Shown in pieces: positions 1 to 6,988 of a stretch of DNA of 10,827 nucleotides; within the stretch, counting starts at the first letter, position 1, and each line of letters opens with the position of its first letter. The stretch comes from Cryomorphaceae bacterium (GTDB lineage: Bacteria > Bacteroidota > Bacteroidia > Flavobacteriales > Schleiferiaceae). The position numbers were made by a program, and so were the translations under genes. A model generated the notes under the pieces. That model worked only from the letters and a program-made list of their open reading frames with translations. It ran no database searches and was not told where the DNA came from. The DNA lies in the NCBI GenBank assembly GCA_003445735.1, contig DMCR01000173.1:1-10827 (forward strand), written 5' to 3'.

Positions 1-29
1 CTCAGAAGGCTCTGGAGCTATAAAAGTAA

Positions 30-53
30 AAGGGCGCGAAAATTCGCGCCCTT
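30..53. terminator. strong hairpin, probable bidirectional terminator
   Basis: A perfect 11-bp inverted repeat, AAGGGCGCGAA (30-40) and TTCGCGCCCTT (43-53), is separated by only two A bases, so the real RNA loop would open to about four to six nucleotides. On the minus strand it is followed by TTTTACTTTTA, as expected for an intrinsic terminator of the gapN-like gene whose stop codon lies about 130 bases upstream. On the plus strand the following bases are less T-rich, but it could also end a plus-strand gene entering from the left. The structure is read directly from the sequence. Its function as a terminator is inferred. Confidence 0.7.
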
Positions 54-117
54 CTTGCCTTATTTAAAAACCCATCGCTTAACATGCTTCGTATACAGGC
101 ACAACAAAAGTGCTTAC

Positions 118-131
118 CTAGTTTAAACTAG
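118..131. repeat. perfect 14-bp palindrome
   Basis: CTAGTTTAAACTAG is a perfect self-complementary 14-mer between the 3' end of the gapN-like gene and the hairpin at 30-53. It is AT-rich in the centre and has no spacer, so it would not make a stable RNA hairpin. It could be a dimeric DNA-binding site or a chance occurrence. The rest of 1-180 shows no coding potential. Confidence 0.25.
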
Positions 132-180
132 TCTTTAACCATGTCTTAGTAATGTGTTACTATTGTTGGAGCATTCGCTA

Positions 181-1776
181 TTACAACAAATAATCGGTCG
201 TCATCCAAGTGCTTTGTCCCCCAGAAATCACATTTCCGACCAATTCTTTCTGGTCTGCACCCGTGGCCACAAGAGTACGGATTGAGAACGAACGCAGGGC
301 ATCGTGCACGCTCAACGTAGCTACGGCGCTGTCCTTTCTTCCGGTAAACGGCAGGTAATCCGGACCGCGCTGACAAGAGGTGTTGATGTTCACACGACAT
401 ACTTGGTTCACCATGTTGTCCACCGCATAGGCAATAGTCGCCTCATTGCTGCTGAACAAACTACATTGCTGGCCATAGTCACTCATGGCAATAGAGGCCA
501 TTACCTCCTCCAGATCTTCGTATTCGACAATAGGCACCACTGGTCCAAACTGCTCTTCATGGAAGATGTCCATCTTTTTGGTCACCGGGAACAATACCGC
601 TGGGAAGAAGGCTGTATCCGAAACTCGGCCTGCGTTATTATTAATCACCCGAGCCCCTTTAGATACTGCATCGTCCACATAAGCTTCCATCTGCTCTACT
701 TTATTGCGCTCTGGCAGCGGAGTGAGCGGGCAATCAGTTTCTGGGTGGTCGAGCACGAGGGCGTCCACCGCCGCGGTAAACTTGGTGCGGAACTCTTCAG
801 ACACACTCTTATGCACAAACAACAACTTCAATGCCGTACAGCGCTGGCCGTTGTAGCTCAAGGCACCATTTACACATTCTTTAACCGCCTGGTCGATGTT
901 AGCGTCGTCAAAAACGATGGCTGGGTTTTTAGCTTCTAACCCCAATATCTGACGTAAGCGGTTTGGTTTTGGGTGTTGCGCCACCAGGGCGTTTGAGCTT
1001 TTTGAGTTGCCAATTAAGGCCAAAACATCCACATCGCCTGTTTTCATAATAGGACCTGCCAGCGTGCGTCCACGACCAAAGACAATATTAACCGCTCCCG
1101 GGGGGAATGCTTTTTTGAACGCTTCGATAAGTGGTGTCAACAATAACACACCGTATTTCGCGGGCTTGAAAACAATGGTATTCCCCATAATCAGGGAAGG
1201 AATAAGCAAACAGAAGGTTTCGTTTAGGGGATAGTTGTAAGGGCCTAAACACAACACAACGCCTAGTGGTCCGCGACGAATTTGGGAAATCACACCGTCC
1301 TTACTAGCTACGTGTGAGCCGCGTCGCTGCAGCTCTTTGTACTCCTCGATGGTATCATTGATGTAGTCCACCGTACGGTCAAATTCTTTGTAGGCAGAGC
1401 TTTTATTCTTCGCAATCTCCCACATTAATAAGGTGCTGACCTCTTCGCGCTTTTCTTTCATCAAGGCCACAAACTTCTCCATGGCTGCTATGCGTGCTGC
1501 AGCGCCTGCCGTTGGCCAATATCCACGGCCGTTATTGTAGGCATTCTTGGCCGCCGCTAAGGCCTTAAGGCCTGCGGCCTCGTCCAATGTAGGGGACTCG
1601 CCTAGGTATACTTTATCGGTTGCACCATCAGCTTTTACAGCGCCCATTGGGCTATATACTTTCTCGAAATCACCATCCCAGGTGTGGATTTCTCCTCCCA
1701 CGAGGTACTGGTTCCAGCGAAATGGTTTTGGTGCGTCAAACTCTGTGATAGGATTGTTTTTAGAGCTTGCTTTCAT
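181..1776 (-). CDS. gapN: NADP-dependent glyceraldehyde-3-phosphate dehydrogenase (GapN-type, aldehyde dehydrogenase family)
   Basis: This 531-residue cytosolic protein belongs to the aldehyde dehydrogenase superfamily. The family assignment predicts non-phosphorylating oxidation of glyceraldehyde-3-phosphate to 3-phosphoglycerate with NADP, bypassing GAPDH and phosphoglycerate kinase and yielding NADPH. Visible landmarks are the PYNYP motif with the oxyanion asparagine N181, the cofactor lysine in FKPA (K204), the nucleophile C313 in NGQRCTA, and EEQFGPV (407-413) near the nicotinamide ribose site. The length is slightly above the usual 475-500, with an extended N-terminus. The usual LELGGK signature is replaced by LGLEAK (278-283). 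A glycine (G279) therefore occupies the canonical general-base glutamate position 34 residues before the cysteine, and E281 lies two residues later. I recall this variant in GapN-like proteins of Bacteroidota and some algae, but substrate identity is inferred from the family. It is divergent from the hydrolase at 1922. The ATG at 1776 is preceded by an AT-rich stretch without a clear Shine-Dalgarno. Confidence 0.8.
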   Translation of the reverse strand: MKASSKNNPITEFDAPKPFRWNQYLVGGEIHTWDGDFEKVYSPMGAVKADGATDKVYLGESPTLDEAAGLKALAAAKNAYNNGRGYWPTAGAAARIAAMEKFVALMKEKREEVSTLLMWEIAKNKSSAYKEFDRTVDYINDTIEEYKELQRRGSHVASKDGVISQIRRGPLGVVLCLGPYNYPLNETFCLLIPSLIMGNTIVFKPAKYGVLLLTPLIEAFKKAFPPGAVNIVFGRGRTLAGPIMKTGDVDVLALIGNSKSSNALVAQHPKPNRLRQILGLEAKNPAIVFDDANIDQAVKECVNGALSYNGQRCTALKLLFVHKSVSEEFRTKFTAAVDALVLDHPETDCPLTPLPERNKVEQMEAYVDDAVSKGARVINNNAGRVSDTAFFPAVLFPVTKKMDIFHEEQFGPVVPIVEYEDLEEVMASIAMSDYGQQCSLFSSNEATIAYAVDNMVNQVCRVNINTSCQRGPDYLPFTGRKDSAVATLSVHDALRSFSIRTLVATGADQKELVGNVISGGQSTWMTTDYLL

Positions 1777-1835
1777 CTTATTCTCGGTTTATTACCATAT
1801 ATAAGGCGCAGTTTGGCTTTATGTTCACGCCGGGT

Positions 1836-1843
1836 CAAATGTA
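1836..1843 (-). promoter_or_regulatory. candidate -7 promoter element for the gapN-like gene
   Basis: On the minus strand the bases read TACATTTG, a full match to the Bacteroidota -7 consensus TAnnTTTG, about 60 bases upstream of the gapN-like ATG. I do not see a well-spaced -33 TTG, so the call rests on the -7 box and its position alone. The divergent region 1777-1921 also holds the short inverted repeat ACAAC-G-GTTGT (1888-1898). I found no convincing plus-strand -7 element for the hydrolase gene at 1922. Confidence 0.35.
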
Positions 1844-1921
1844 AAACAAGCCGTTTAGAATTGGACCCGTAGTGATAAGCGTTACGAACAACGGTTGTAA
1901 ATTGGAGCAAAATCTTCAAAA

Positions 1922-2782
1922 ATGATCCTATACCCCATTCACACCGGGAGCTTCAAGCTGGACGGCGGCGCTATGTTTGGTGTAGTGCCCAAAGGTCTCT
2001 GGGAGCGCACGAATCCTGCAGATGAGCGAAACCTATGTACTTGGGCTATGCGTTCTTTGTTGATAGAAAAAGGGAGGCAATTAACCCTCGTCGACACCGG
2101 CATCGGCAACAAACAGAGCGAAAAGTTTTTCAGCCATTACTTCCTTCACGGCGACCACAGCCTAGAGGCATCGTTGGCCGTTCACGGTTTTAATCGCGAC
2201 GACATCACCGATGTGTTCCTCACCCATCTTCACTTTGATCATGTGGGGGGCGCTGTACAATGGAATACCGAACGCACAGGTTACGAACCAGCCTTCAAAA
2301 ACGCCAATTACTGGACCAACGAGCGCCATTGGAATTGGGCCACCAAACCCAACGCTCGGGAACGCGCCAGCTTCCTATCTGAAAACATCTTGCCCCTGCA
2401 GGAAAGTGGGCAACTGAATTTTATCGACGCCCCGAAAGGCAAGCATCGCGTGAGCACACCGCTGGGTTTCGATGTCTTTGTCGTCAACGGCCACACCGAC
2501 GCCCAGATGTGTCCCATCCTGCCCTACAAAGGCGAGACAGTCGTTTTCATGGCAGACCTCCTGCCCTCCACGGGACACATCCCGCTGCCCTATGTAATGG
2601 GTTACGATACCCGACCCCTACTCACCCTTGATGAGCGCACACGCATTTTTACTGAGGCAGCAGAAAAAGGCTACCATTTATTTCTCGAACACGACGCGTA
2701 TAACGAAGTTTGTACGTTACAAATGACAGAAAAGGGTCCGCGACTATTGAATAACGGGCGCCTCGATCACTTTTTTGGATAA
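1922..2782 (+). CDS. MBL-fold metallo-hydrolase (lactonase/AiiA-like)
   Basis: This 286-residue protein carries a complete metallo-beta-lactamase-fold metal site. It has the HxHxDH motif in THLHFDHVGG (H102, H104, D106, H107), a distal histidine in NGHTDAQ (H191), the bridging aspartate in FMADLLP (D212) and a last histidine in LEHD (H257). An early strand ends in LVDTGIG, typical of the fold. This full ligand set indicates a dinuclear, probably zinc, hydrolase. There is no signal peptide, so it should be cytoplasmic. The overall layout resembles the N-acyl-homoserine-lactonase (AiiA-like) and related ester or lactone hydrolase branch, but the substrate cannot be read from the sequence. It lies 12 bases upstream of the M1-peptidase gene on the same strand, so the two are probably cotranscribed. 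The ATG start follows an A-rich leader with no clear Shine-Dalgarno. Confidence 0.85.
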   Translation: MILYPIHTGSFKLDGGAMFGVVPKGLWERTNPADERNLCTWAMRSLLIEKGRQLTLVDTGIGNKQSEKFFSHYFLHGDHSLEASLAVHGFNRDDITDVFLTHLHFDHVGGAVQWNTERTGYEPAFKNANYWTNERHWNWATKPNARERASFLSENILPLQESGQLNFIDAPKGKHRVSTPLGFDVFVVNGHTDAQMCPILPYKGETVVFMADLLPSTGHIPLPYVMGYDTRPLLTLDERTRIFTEAAEKGYHLFLEHDAYNEVCTLQMTEKGPRLLNNGRLDHFFG

Positions 2783-2794
2783 CACCTAAACAAA

Positions 2795-4600
2795 ATGAAA
2801 AAACTCCTCCTTGCATCATTTGTGGGCCTAAGCATGAGTGCCCAGGCCCAGTATTGGCAGCAATCCGTGCACTACGATATGGACATCACCATGGACGTGG
2901 TGAACCACCAATACGACGGTGAGCAGGAAATAACCTACACCAACAACAGCCCCGACACTTTGCACAAAGCCTATTTCCACCTATACTTCAACGCCTTCCA
3001 ACCGGAAAGCATGATGGACGTGCGTTCACGCAACATTGCCGATCCTGACCGCCGCGTGCTCGATCGCATCGGGGGGTTGGGGCCAGATCGTATCGGATAC
3101 CAAAACGTACGTTCCCTCACCCAAAATGGGTCGCCTTTGCGATGGGATGTTCAAGGCACGGTTTTAAAGTGTACGCTCGCTGAGCCTCTACTGCCAGGAC
3201 AGTCCGCTATATTCAAAATGGTTTGGGATGCACAGGTGCCAGAACAGATCCGGCGCTCTGGCTGGAACAACAAGGAGGGTATTGAGTTTACCATGACACA
3301 GTGGTACCCAAAGTTGGCTGAATACGATGAAGACGGCTGGCACGCAGACCAATATGTTGGCCGCGAATTCTATGGTGTTTGGGGGTCGTTTGATGTGAAA
3401 ATCCACATCAACCGCGACTATGTGCTTGGTGGCACGGGCCACCTACAAAACCCAGAAGATGTGGGCTTTGGTTATGGCGGTGTTAAAAAGGTTCGGTTGG
3501 GTAAAAACGAACTCCGCACTTGGCACTTTGCCGCTGAGAAAGTCCATGATTTCGCTTTTGCCGCGGATCCTGATTATGCTCACAAGCAGCTTCAAATAGA
3601 AAACGGCCCATTGGTGCACTTACTATACGACCCGAAGACGGCCAACAAAGCGAATTGGAATAAAATTCAAAAAGGCTACCTGCAGGGTTACTTTGATTTC
3701 ATGGCCAAACATTTTGGTAAGTACCCATATGATCAATTCTCCTTAATCCAGGGGGGAGACGGAGGTATGGAATACCCAATGTGTACAATGATGCTTGGCA
3801 GCGGCGATACGTTTGAAGGTTTCACCGGGCTGTTCGTACACGAGGCAACACACAACTGGTACTATGGGGTGATAGGAACGAACGAGGCGGCATATCCTTG
3901 GATGGATGAGGGCTTTACCACCTACGCTGAAGAAGAATGTATGAACTTCTTGTTTAATCGCGGTAAAGACAACCCGCATCTTGAAGCATATAGAGCCTAT
4001 GTATACCTGGACACCTCAGGGTTTCGTGAGCCCCTGAGCACTCCTGCGGATCACTTTCGCTACAACCGCACCTATAGCATCAATAGCTACAGCGCAGGCG
4101 CCTTATTTTTAAACCAACTCGAATACATTATCGGTGAAGAGGCTTTTGCTCACGGTATGATGCGCTACTGGCAGAAATGGCAGTTTAAGCATCCAAAGCC
4201 AGGGGATTTCTTGCGAATTATGGAATTAGAATCCGATATAGAACTAGACTGGTACCTAAGTTATTACAAGGACCAGGTCAAAAGCATTGACTACAGTATT
4301 GCGGCTGTAGAAAATGATAACGTAGGCTCACAGATCACCCTGCGTCGCCTTGGGCTATTCCCTATGCCGGTGGACGTATTGGTGACTTATGAAAGCGGCC
4401 GTGAAGAACTACACACCATCCCTTTGGTGAGCATGTATGGCGCTAAGCGTCAGAAAGATGTGGAGGTTCACGAACCCTGGCCTTGGACCCATCCCGAATA
4501 CACGATGTACGTTCCCAGCAGTGAGGCTGTCAAGCGCTTGGAAATAGACCCGTCAAAGCGCATGCTGGACATTGATAGAAGCAACAACATATATAAATAA
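2795..4600 (+). CDS. secreted M1-family metallopeptidase
   Basis: This 601-residue protein starts with a signal peptide: MKK, a hydrophobic core and a likely cleavage after SAQA at residue 18. It is therefore exported to the periplasm or cell surface. Residues from about 20 to 250 form the beta-rich N-terminal domain typical of M1 enzymes. The gluzincin catalytic site is complete: HEATH (H349, E350, H353) followed after exactly 18 residues by the third zinc ligand E372 in WMDEGFTTY. The exopeptidase substrate motif appears as GGMEYP (323-328), corresponding to GAMEN/GGMEN. Y432 in SYSAGALFL is a candidate for the transition-state tyrosine. An aminopeptidase-type activity on peptides is expected from the family, with unknown specificity. 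I see no Por-type C-terminal sorting domain, as the protein ends soon after a beta-rich tail (about 510-595). It is the second gene of a probable operon with the MBL hydrolase and is convergent with the small basic gene at 4633. Confidence 0.92.
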   Translation: MKKLLLASFVGLSMSAQAQYWQQSVHYDMDITMDVVNHQYDGEQEITYTNNSPDTLHKAYFHLYFNAFQPESMMDVRSRNIADPDRRVLDRIGGLGPDRIGYQNVRSLTQNGSPLRWDVQGTVLKCTLAEPLLPGQSAIFKMVWDAQVPEQIRRSGWNNKEGIEFTMTQWYPKLAEYDEDGWHADQYVGREFYGVWGSFDVKIHINRDYVLGGTGHLQNPEDVGFGYGGVKKVRLGKNELRTWHFAAEKVHDFAFAADPDYAHKQLQIENGPLVHLLYDPKTANKANWNKIQKGYLQGYFDFMAKHFGKYPYDQFSLIQGGDGGMEYPMCTMMLGSGDTFEGFTGLFVHEATHNWYYGVIGTNEAAYPWMDEGFTTYAEEECMNFLFNRGKDNPHLEAYRAYVYLDTSGFREPLSTPADHFRYNRTYSINSYSAGALFLNQLEYIIGEEAFAHGMMRYWQKWQFKHPKPGDFLRIMELESDIELDWYLSYYKDQVKSIDYSIAAVENDNVGSQITLRRLGLFPMPVDVLVTYESGREELHTIPLVSMYGAKRQKDVEVHEPWPWTHPEYTMYVPSSEAVKRLEIDPSKRMLDIDRSNNIYK

Positions 4601-4623
4601 AAACCCCGCGAATCAAGGGGGTT
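4596..4623 (-). terminator. intrinsic terminator of the paaE transcript
   Basis: A 6-bp stem, AACCCC (4602-4607) with GGGGTT (4618-4623), encloses a 10-base loop. Read on the minus strand it runs directly into TTTATTT, giving a classic stem plus U-tract after the small gene that follows paaE. On the plus strand the stem is not followed by Ts, so it is a weak terminator at best for the M1 peptidase gene, whose stop codon abuts it. Confidence 0.65.
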
Positions 4624-4632
4624 GTGCCTCGG

Positions 4633-4797
4633 CTAGCGTCTTTTTTTCGAGCCCGTGCCGTATTTTTTGATTTTATTCATGCGTTTTTTCGCGCCCTTGC
4701 CGATATTATAGTCTTTGGCATTCTTCGGCTTCTTCTCATGAAAAGAAGGTCCAGGTTCGTCGCTTAAACCGTGCTTTCTAGGACTGCTTTTACTCAT
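4633..4797 (-). CDS. small highly basic protein of unknown function, overlapping paaE
   Basis: I do not recognise this gene. It encodes 54 residues starting MSKSSPRKHG and ending GSKKRR. There are 14 lysines and 4 arginines against 4 acidic residues, so a third of the protein is basic. There is no membrane segment or signal peptide. The N-terminal half is Ser/Pro/Glu-containing and probably disordered. The C-terminal half alternates Gly with Lys/Arg clusters (GKGAKKR, KKYGTG), resembling nucleic-acid or ribosome-binding tails. Its ATG lies inside the 3' end of paaE in another frame (8-bp overlap, GATGAGTAA), which suggests translational coupling. A terminator follows 10 bases after its TAG stop. 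Placement between paaE and that terminator, with a sharp overlap, supports a real gene despite its length. A ribosomal or RNA-binding role is a guess from composition only. Confidence 0.65.
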   Translation of the reverse strand: MSKSSPRKHGLSDEPGPSFHEKKPKNAKDYNIGKGAKKRMNKIKKYGTGSKKRR

Positions 4798-5917
4798 CGA
4801 AACTCACTACTAACCTATCGCTAATCGCGTGGCTTTGACAGGTTAGAATATAGCCTTCTTTCACCTCATCGTCTACAAGCGCATAGTTCATGACCATCTC
4901 AGCAGAGCCCTCCAAAACCTTGGCACGACAAGTACAACATACAGCACCTTTACAGGCGTAAGGAACATCGGCTCCCGCATCCAAGGCTGCGTCCAAAACA
5001 TGGTCCTTGGGGCCCATTTCGAAATGGGTCTCCTCTCCATCCAACACAACGGTCACAGAGGCCTTTGTAGAAGCTCTTTCTTCAGATGCATCCCGAGCAT
5101 CTTTAGAAGGTACTAGCGTGTTGAACAGCTCAAAATGAATATTCGACTTAACCGTGCCCATGCTTTCGAGTTTGGCGCTTACGGTTTCGATCATCTCTTG
5201 TGGGCCACATAGGTAATGTGCAGTCACCTTGTTTAGATCGATCAATGATTGTGCAAACTTCTCTGCCTTAGCTGCGTCTATTCTTCCCTTGAGGTGGTCC
5301 GTGCCCTGATCCTCACGGCTTAATACATGGTGTACTTCGAAGCGCTCGAGGTAGGTGTTTTTTAGATCGTCGATAGCGTCTTTGAAGATGATGCTATTGC
5401 TGTTCTTGTTTCCATAGAAGAGAGTAACGGTGCTTGTATCATCACTCGCTAAAACGCTTTTCGCGATGGACATAACTGGGGTAATGCCCGAACCCGCTGC
5501 CCAGCCCACAACATGTGCGGCGGTGCTTGCGGGTGCCCATGTAAAATTGCCTGTTGGCGCCATGCTTTCAATGGAATCGCCTGCTTTTAGTTCGCGGTTG
5601 GCATATGTTGAAAACTTGCCTCCTTCAATTTCTTTTACCGCAACACGTAATTCACCCTCATGTGGAGCCACACACACCGAATACGACCGACGCACCTCTT
5701 CCCCGCCAATGTTGGCTTTCAGGGTAAGGTATTGTCCTGGTAAGAATGAAAAATCTGCGCCATCCTCCGGAAGGTTTAGGGCAATGCTCACAGCATCTTC
5801 GGTCTCGCGGCGCACCTCTTTAATCGTGACAGCGTGAAAATGACCGTCACCCTTCTCGTTGATTTCCTTCCGTAGGGATGGGGATTCTGCAGAGTTTTTC
5901 TTGAAGAATTTAAACAT
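4790..5917 (-). CDS. paaE: 1,2-phenylacetyl-CoA epoxidase reductase subunit PaaE
   Basis: This 375-residue cytosolic flavoprotein is the electron-transfer subunit of phenylacetyl-CoA epoxidase. It moves electrons from NADPH through FAD and a [2Fe-2S] cluster to the di-iron subunit PaaA. The ferredoxin-NADP reductase domain covers about residues 25-265, with the FAD motif RSYS (77-80), the nucleotide-binding GSGITPVM (142-149) and CGPQEMI (237-243). A plant-type ferredoxin domain covers about 285-375, with cluster cysteines C322, C327, C330 and C360 in the pattern C-x4-C-x2-C-x29-C. An extra cysteine, C328, sits within the motif. It is slightly longer than the E. coli protein (356 residues), mostly at the lysine-rich N-terminus. 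Here it is divergent from paaABC rather than at the end of that operon, and the small basic gene overlaps its stop codon. Its placement beside paaA argues against a generic ferredoxin reductase. Confidence 0.93.
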   Translation of the reverse strand: MFKFFKKNSAESPSLRKEINEKGDGHFHAVTIKEVRRETEDAVSIALNLPEDGADFSFLPGQYLTLKANIGGEEVRRSYSVCVAPHEGELRVAVKEIEGGKFSTYANRELKAGDSIESMAPTGNFTWAPASTAAHVVGWAAGSGITPVMSIAKSVLASDDTSTVTLFYGNKNSNSIIFKDAIDDLKNTYLERFEVHHVLSREDQGTDHLKGRIDAAKAEKFAQSLIDLNKVTAHYLCGPQEMIETVSAKLESMGTVKSNIHFELFNTLVPSKDARDASEERASTKASVTVVLDGEETHFEMGPKDHVLDAALDAGADVPYACKGAVCCTCRAKVLEGSAEMVMNYALVDDEVKEGYILTCQSHAISDRLVVSFDE

Positions 5918-5935
5918 GCTTCTGGGTTTGTGGTG

Positions 5936-5943
5936 TAAAGGTA
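5936..5943 (-). promoter_or_regulatory. candidate -7 promoter element for paaE
   Basis: On the minus strand the bases read TACCTTTA, matching seven of eight positions of TAnnTTTG. It sits 18 bases upstream of the paaE ATG, so the leader would be very short. A TTG on the same strand at 5968-5966, 22 bases further upstream, could serve as the -33 element and falls inside the repeat cluster at 5957-5980. Confidence 0.4.
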
Positions 5944-5956
5944 GAACGCAATATTA

Positions 5957-5980
5957 AACCATTAACAACCATTAGTTGTT
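5957..5980. repeat. direct and inverted repeats between paaE and paaABC, possible operator
   Basis: Two copies of AACCATTA (5957-5964 and 5967-5974) are spaced 10 bp apart, one helical turn. They overlap the inverted repeat AACAAC (5964-5969) / GTTGTT (5975-5980), which has a 5-bp centre. The cluster lies between the two opposed -7 candidates and overlaps the possible paaE -33 region. One bound regulator could therefore act on both transcripts. The repeats are seen directly. The operator role is inferred, and no regulator gene is present in the window. Confidence 0.4.
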
Positions 5981-5986
5981 GTGTTT

Positions 5987-5994
5987 TAACTTTG
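5987..5994 (+). promoter_or_regulatory. -7 promoter element for paaABC
   Basis: TAACTTTG is a full match to the Bacteroidota -7 consensus TAnnTTTG and lies 23 bases before the chosen paaA ATG. Transcription would start near position 6001. An in-frame ATG at 5976 would lie upstream of this start point, so 6018 is favoured as the paaA start. No well-spaced -33 TTG is visible. Confidence 0.55.
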
Positions 5995-6017
5995 TAAATG
6001 ACCAAATACACAGATAC

Positions 6018-6974
6018 ATGGGAACCAACATCTCTATTGAAGAAAAGTTTCAGGCTTACGTCGACGCCGAGAACAAGGTGGAGCCAAAAGACTGGATGCC
6101 TGAAAAATACCGCAAGACTCTGGTGCGTCAGATTTCTCAGCACGCTCATAGCGAAGTTATTGGTATGCAGCCCGAAGCAAATTGGATCACGCGCGCGCCC
6201 TCATTGCGTGCCAAGCTTATTCTTCTTGCCAAGGTGCAAGACGAAGCTGGACACGGATTGTATTTGTATAGCGCAGCAGAAACTTTGGGAACGAGTCGCG
6301 ACCAAATGATTGCAGACCTCCAGAGCGGAAAAGCGAAATACAGCTCAATCTTCAACTACCCCACGCCCTCATGGGCCGACATGGGAACGATTGGCTGGTT
6401 AGTCGACGGTGCGGCGATTCAAAACCAGGTAATGCTAACGCGTACAAGCTATGGGCCCTATGCTCGAGCCATGGTTAAAATATGTAAGGAGGAAAGTTTC
6501 CACCAACGTCAGGGTTATGAAATTATAATGAAACTGGCCCAGGGAACTCCTGAACAAAAGAAAATGGCTCAAGAAAGTTTAAACCGCTGGTGGTGGCCTT
6601 CACTAATGATGTTTGGACCATCAGACGATAACAGCCCAAACTCTGAACAAAGCATGCGCTGGAAAATCAAGCGCAAGAGCAACGACACTCTTCGCCAAGA
6701 ATTCGTCAATAAAACCGTACCGCAAGCACATTACCTTGGACTTACCATTCCAGATTCAGATTTAAAATGGAACGAAAAGCGCGGCTCTTATGATTTCGGG
6801 GAGATTAATTGGGATGAGTTTTACAACGTTATTCAGGGTAATGGCCCCTGCAATAAGGAGCGTATTGCCCACCACGTGAAAGCGCACGAAGAGGGTGCTT
6901 GGGTCCGTGAAGCCGCGCTTGCCTATGCTGAAAAAGAGGATAAGCGCAGACAAAATACAACCCCGGCAGCCTAA
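6018..6974 (+). CDS. paaA: 1,2-phenylacetyl-CoA epoxidase catalytic subunit PaaA
   Basis: This 318-residue cytosolic subunit holds the di-iron centre that converts phenylacetyl-CoA to its ring-1,2-epoxide with O2 and electrons from PaaE. It is very similar along its whole length to E. coli PaaA as I remember it (about 309 residues). Shared stretches include DWMPEKYRKTL (25-35), QHAHSE (41-46), KVQDEAGHGLYLYSAAETLG (72-91), and the region around SYGPYARAMVKICKEESFHQ (144-163). The ferritin-like iron ligands are visible as E46, E76 with H79 (DEAGH), and E159 with H162 (EESFH). I chose the ATG at 6018 because the family usually begins about 25 residues before DWMP, and because the -7 box at 5987 makes the in-frame ATG at 5976 unlikely to be transcribed. 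It is the first gene of the paaABC operon, 14 bases ahead of paaB. Confidence 0.97.
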   Translation: MGTNISIEEKFQAYVDAENKVEPKDWMPEKYRKTLVRQISQHAHSEVIGMQPEANWITRAPSLRAKLILLAKVQDEAGHGLYLYSAAETLGTSRDQMIADLQSGKAKYSSIFNYPTPSWADMGTIGWLVDGAAIQNQVMLTRTSYGPYARAMVKICKEESFHQRQGYEIIMKLAQGTPEQKKMAQESLNRWWWPSLMMFGPSDDNSPNSEQSMRWKIKRKSNDTLRQEFVNKTVPQAHYLGLTIPDSDLKWNEKRGSYDFGEINWDEFYNVIQGNGPCNKERIAHHVKAHEEGAWVREAALAYAEKEDKRRQNTTPAA

Positions 6975-6988
6975 CCTATTAAAACCGC

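Noticed and set aside
1..180. Possible small RNA or short gene left of gapN
   Set aside because: Apart from the hairpin and one palindrome there is no promoter-like element, no start with a plausible reading frame and no RNA family signature.
304..939. 211-residue open frame on the plus strand
   Set aside because: It lies entirely antisense to the gapN-like gene, has no family features, and its composition (His/Arg/Tyr-rich) is typical of a shadow frame.
1777..1921. Plus-strand promoter for the MBL hydrolase
   Set aside because: The best candidate, TAAATTGG, misses the consensus in its core and has no suitably spaced TTG, so I did not annotate it.
5430..5837. 135-residue open frame on the plus strand
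   Set aside because: It is antisense to the FAD/NAD domain of paaE, which is unambiguous.
5976..6017. Upstream in-frame ATG giving a 332-residue PaaA
   Set aside because: It precedes the -7 promoter element at 5987-5994 and adds 14 residues not seen in the family; the ATG at 6018 fits both promoter and homologue length.
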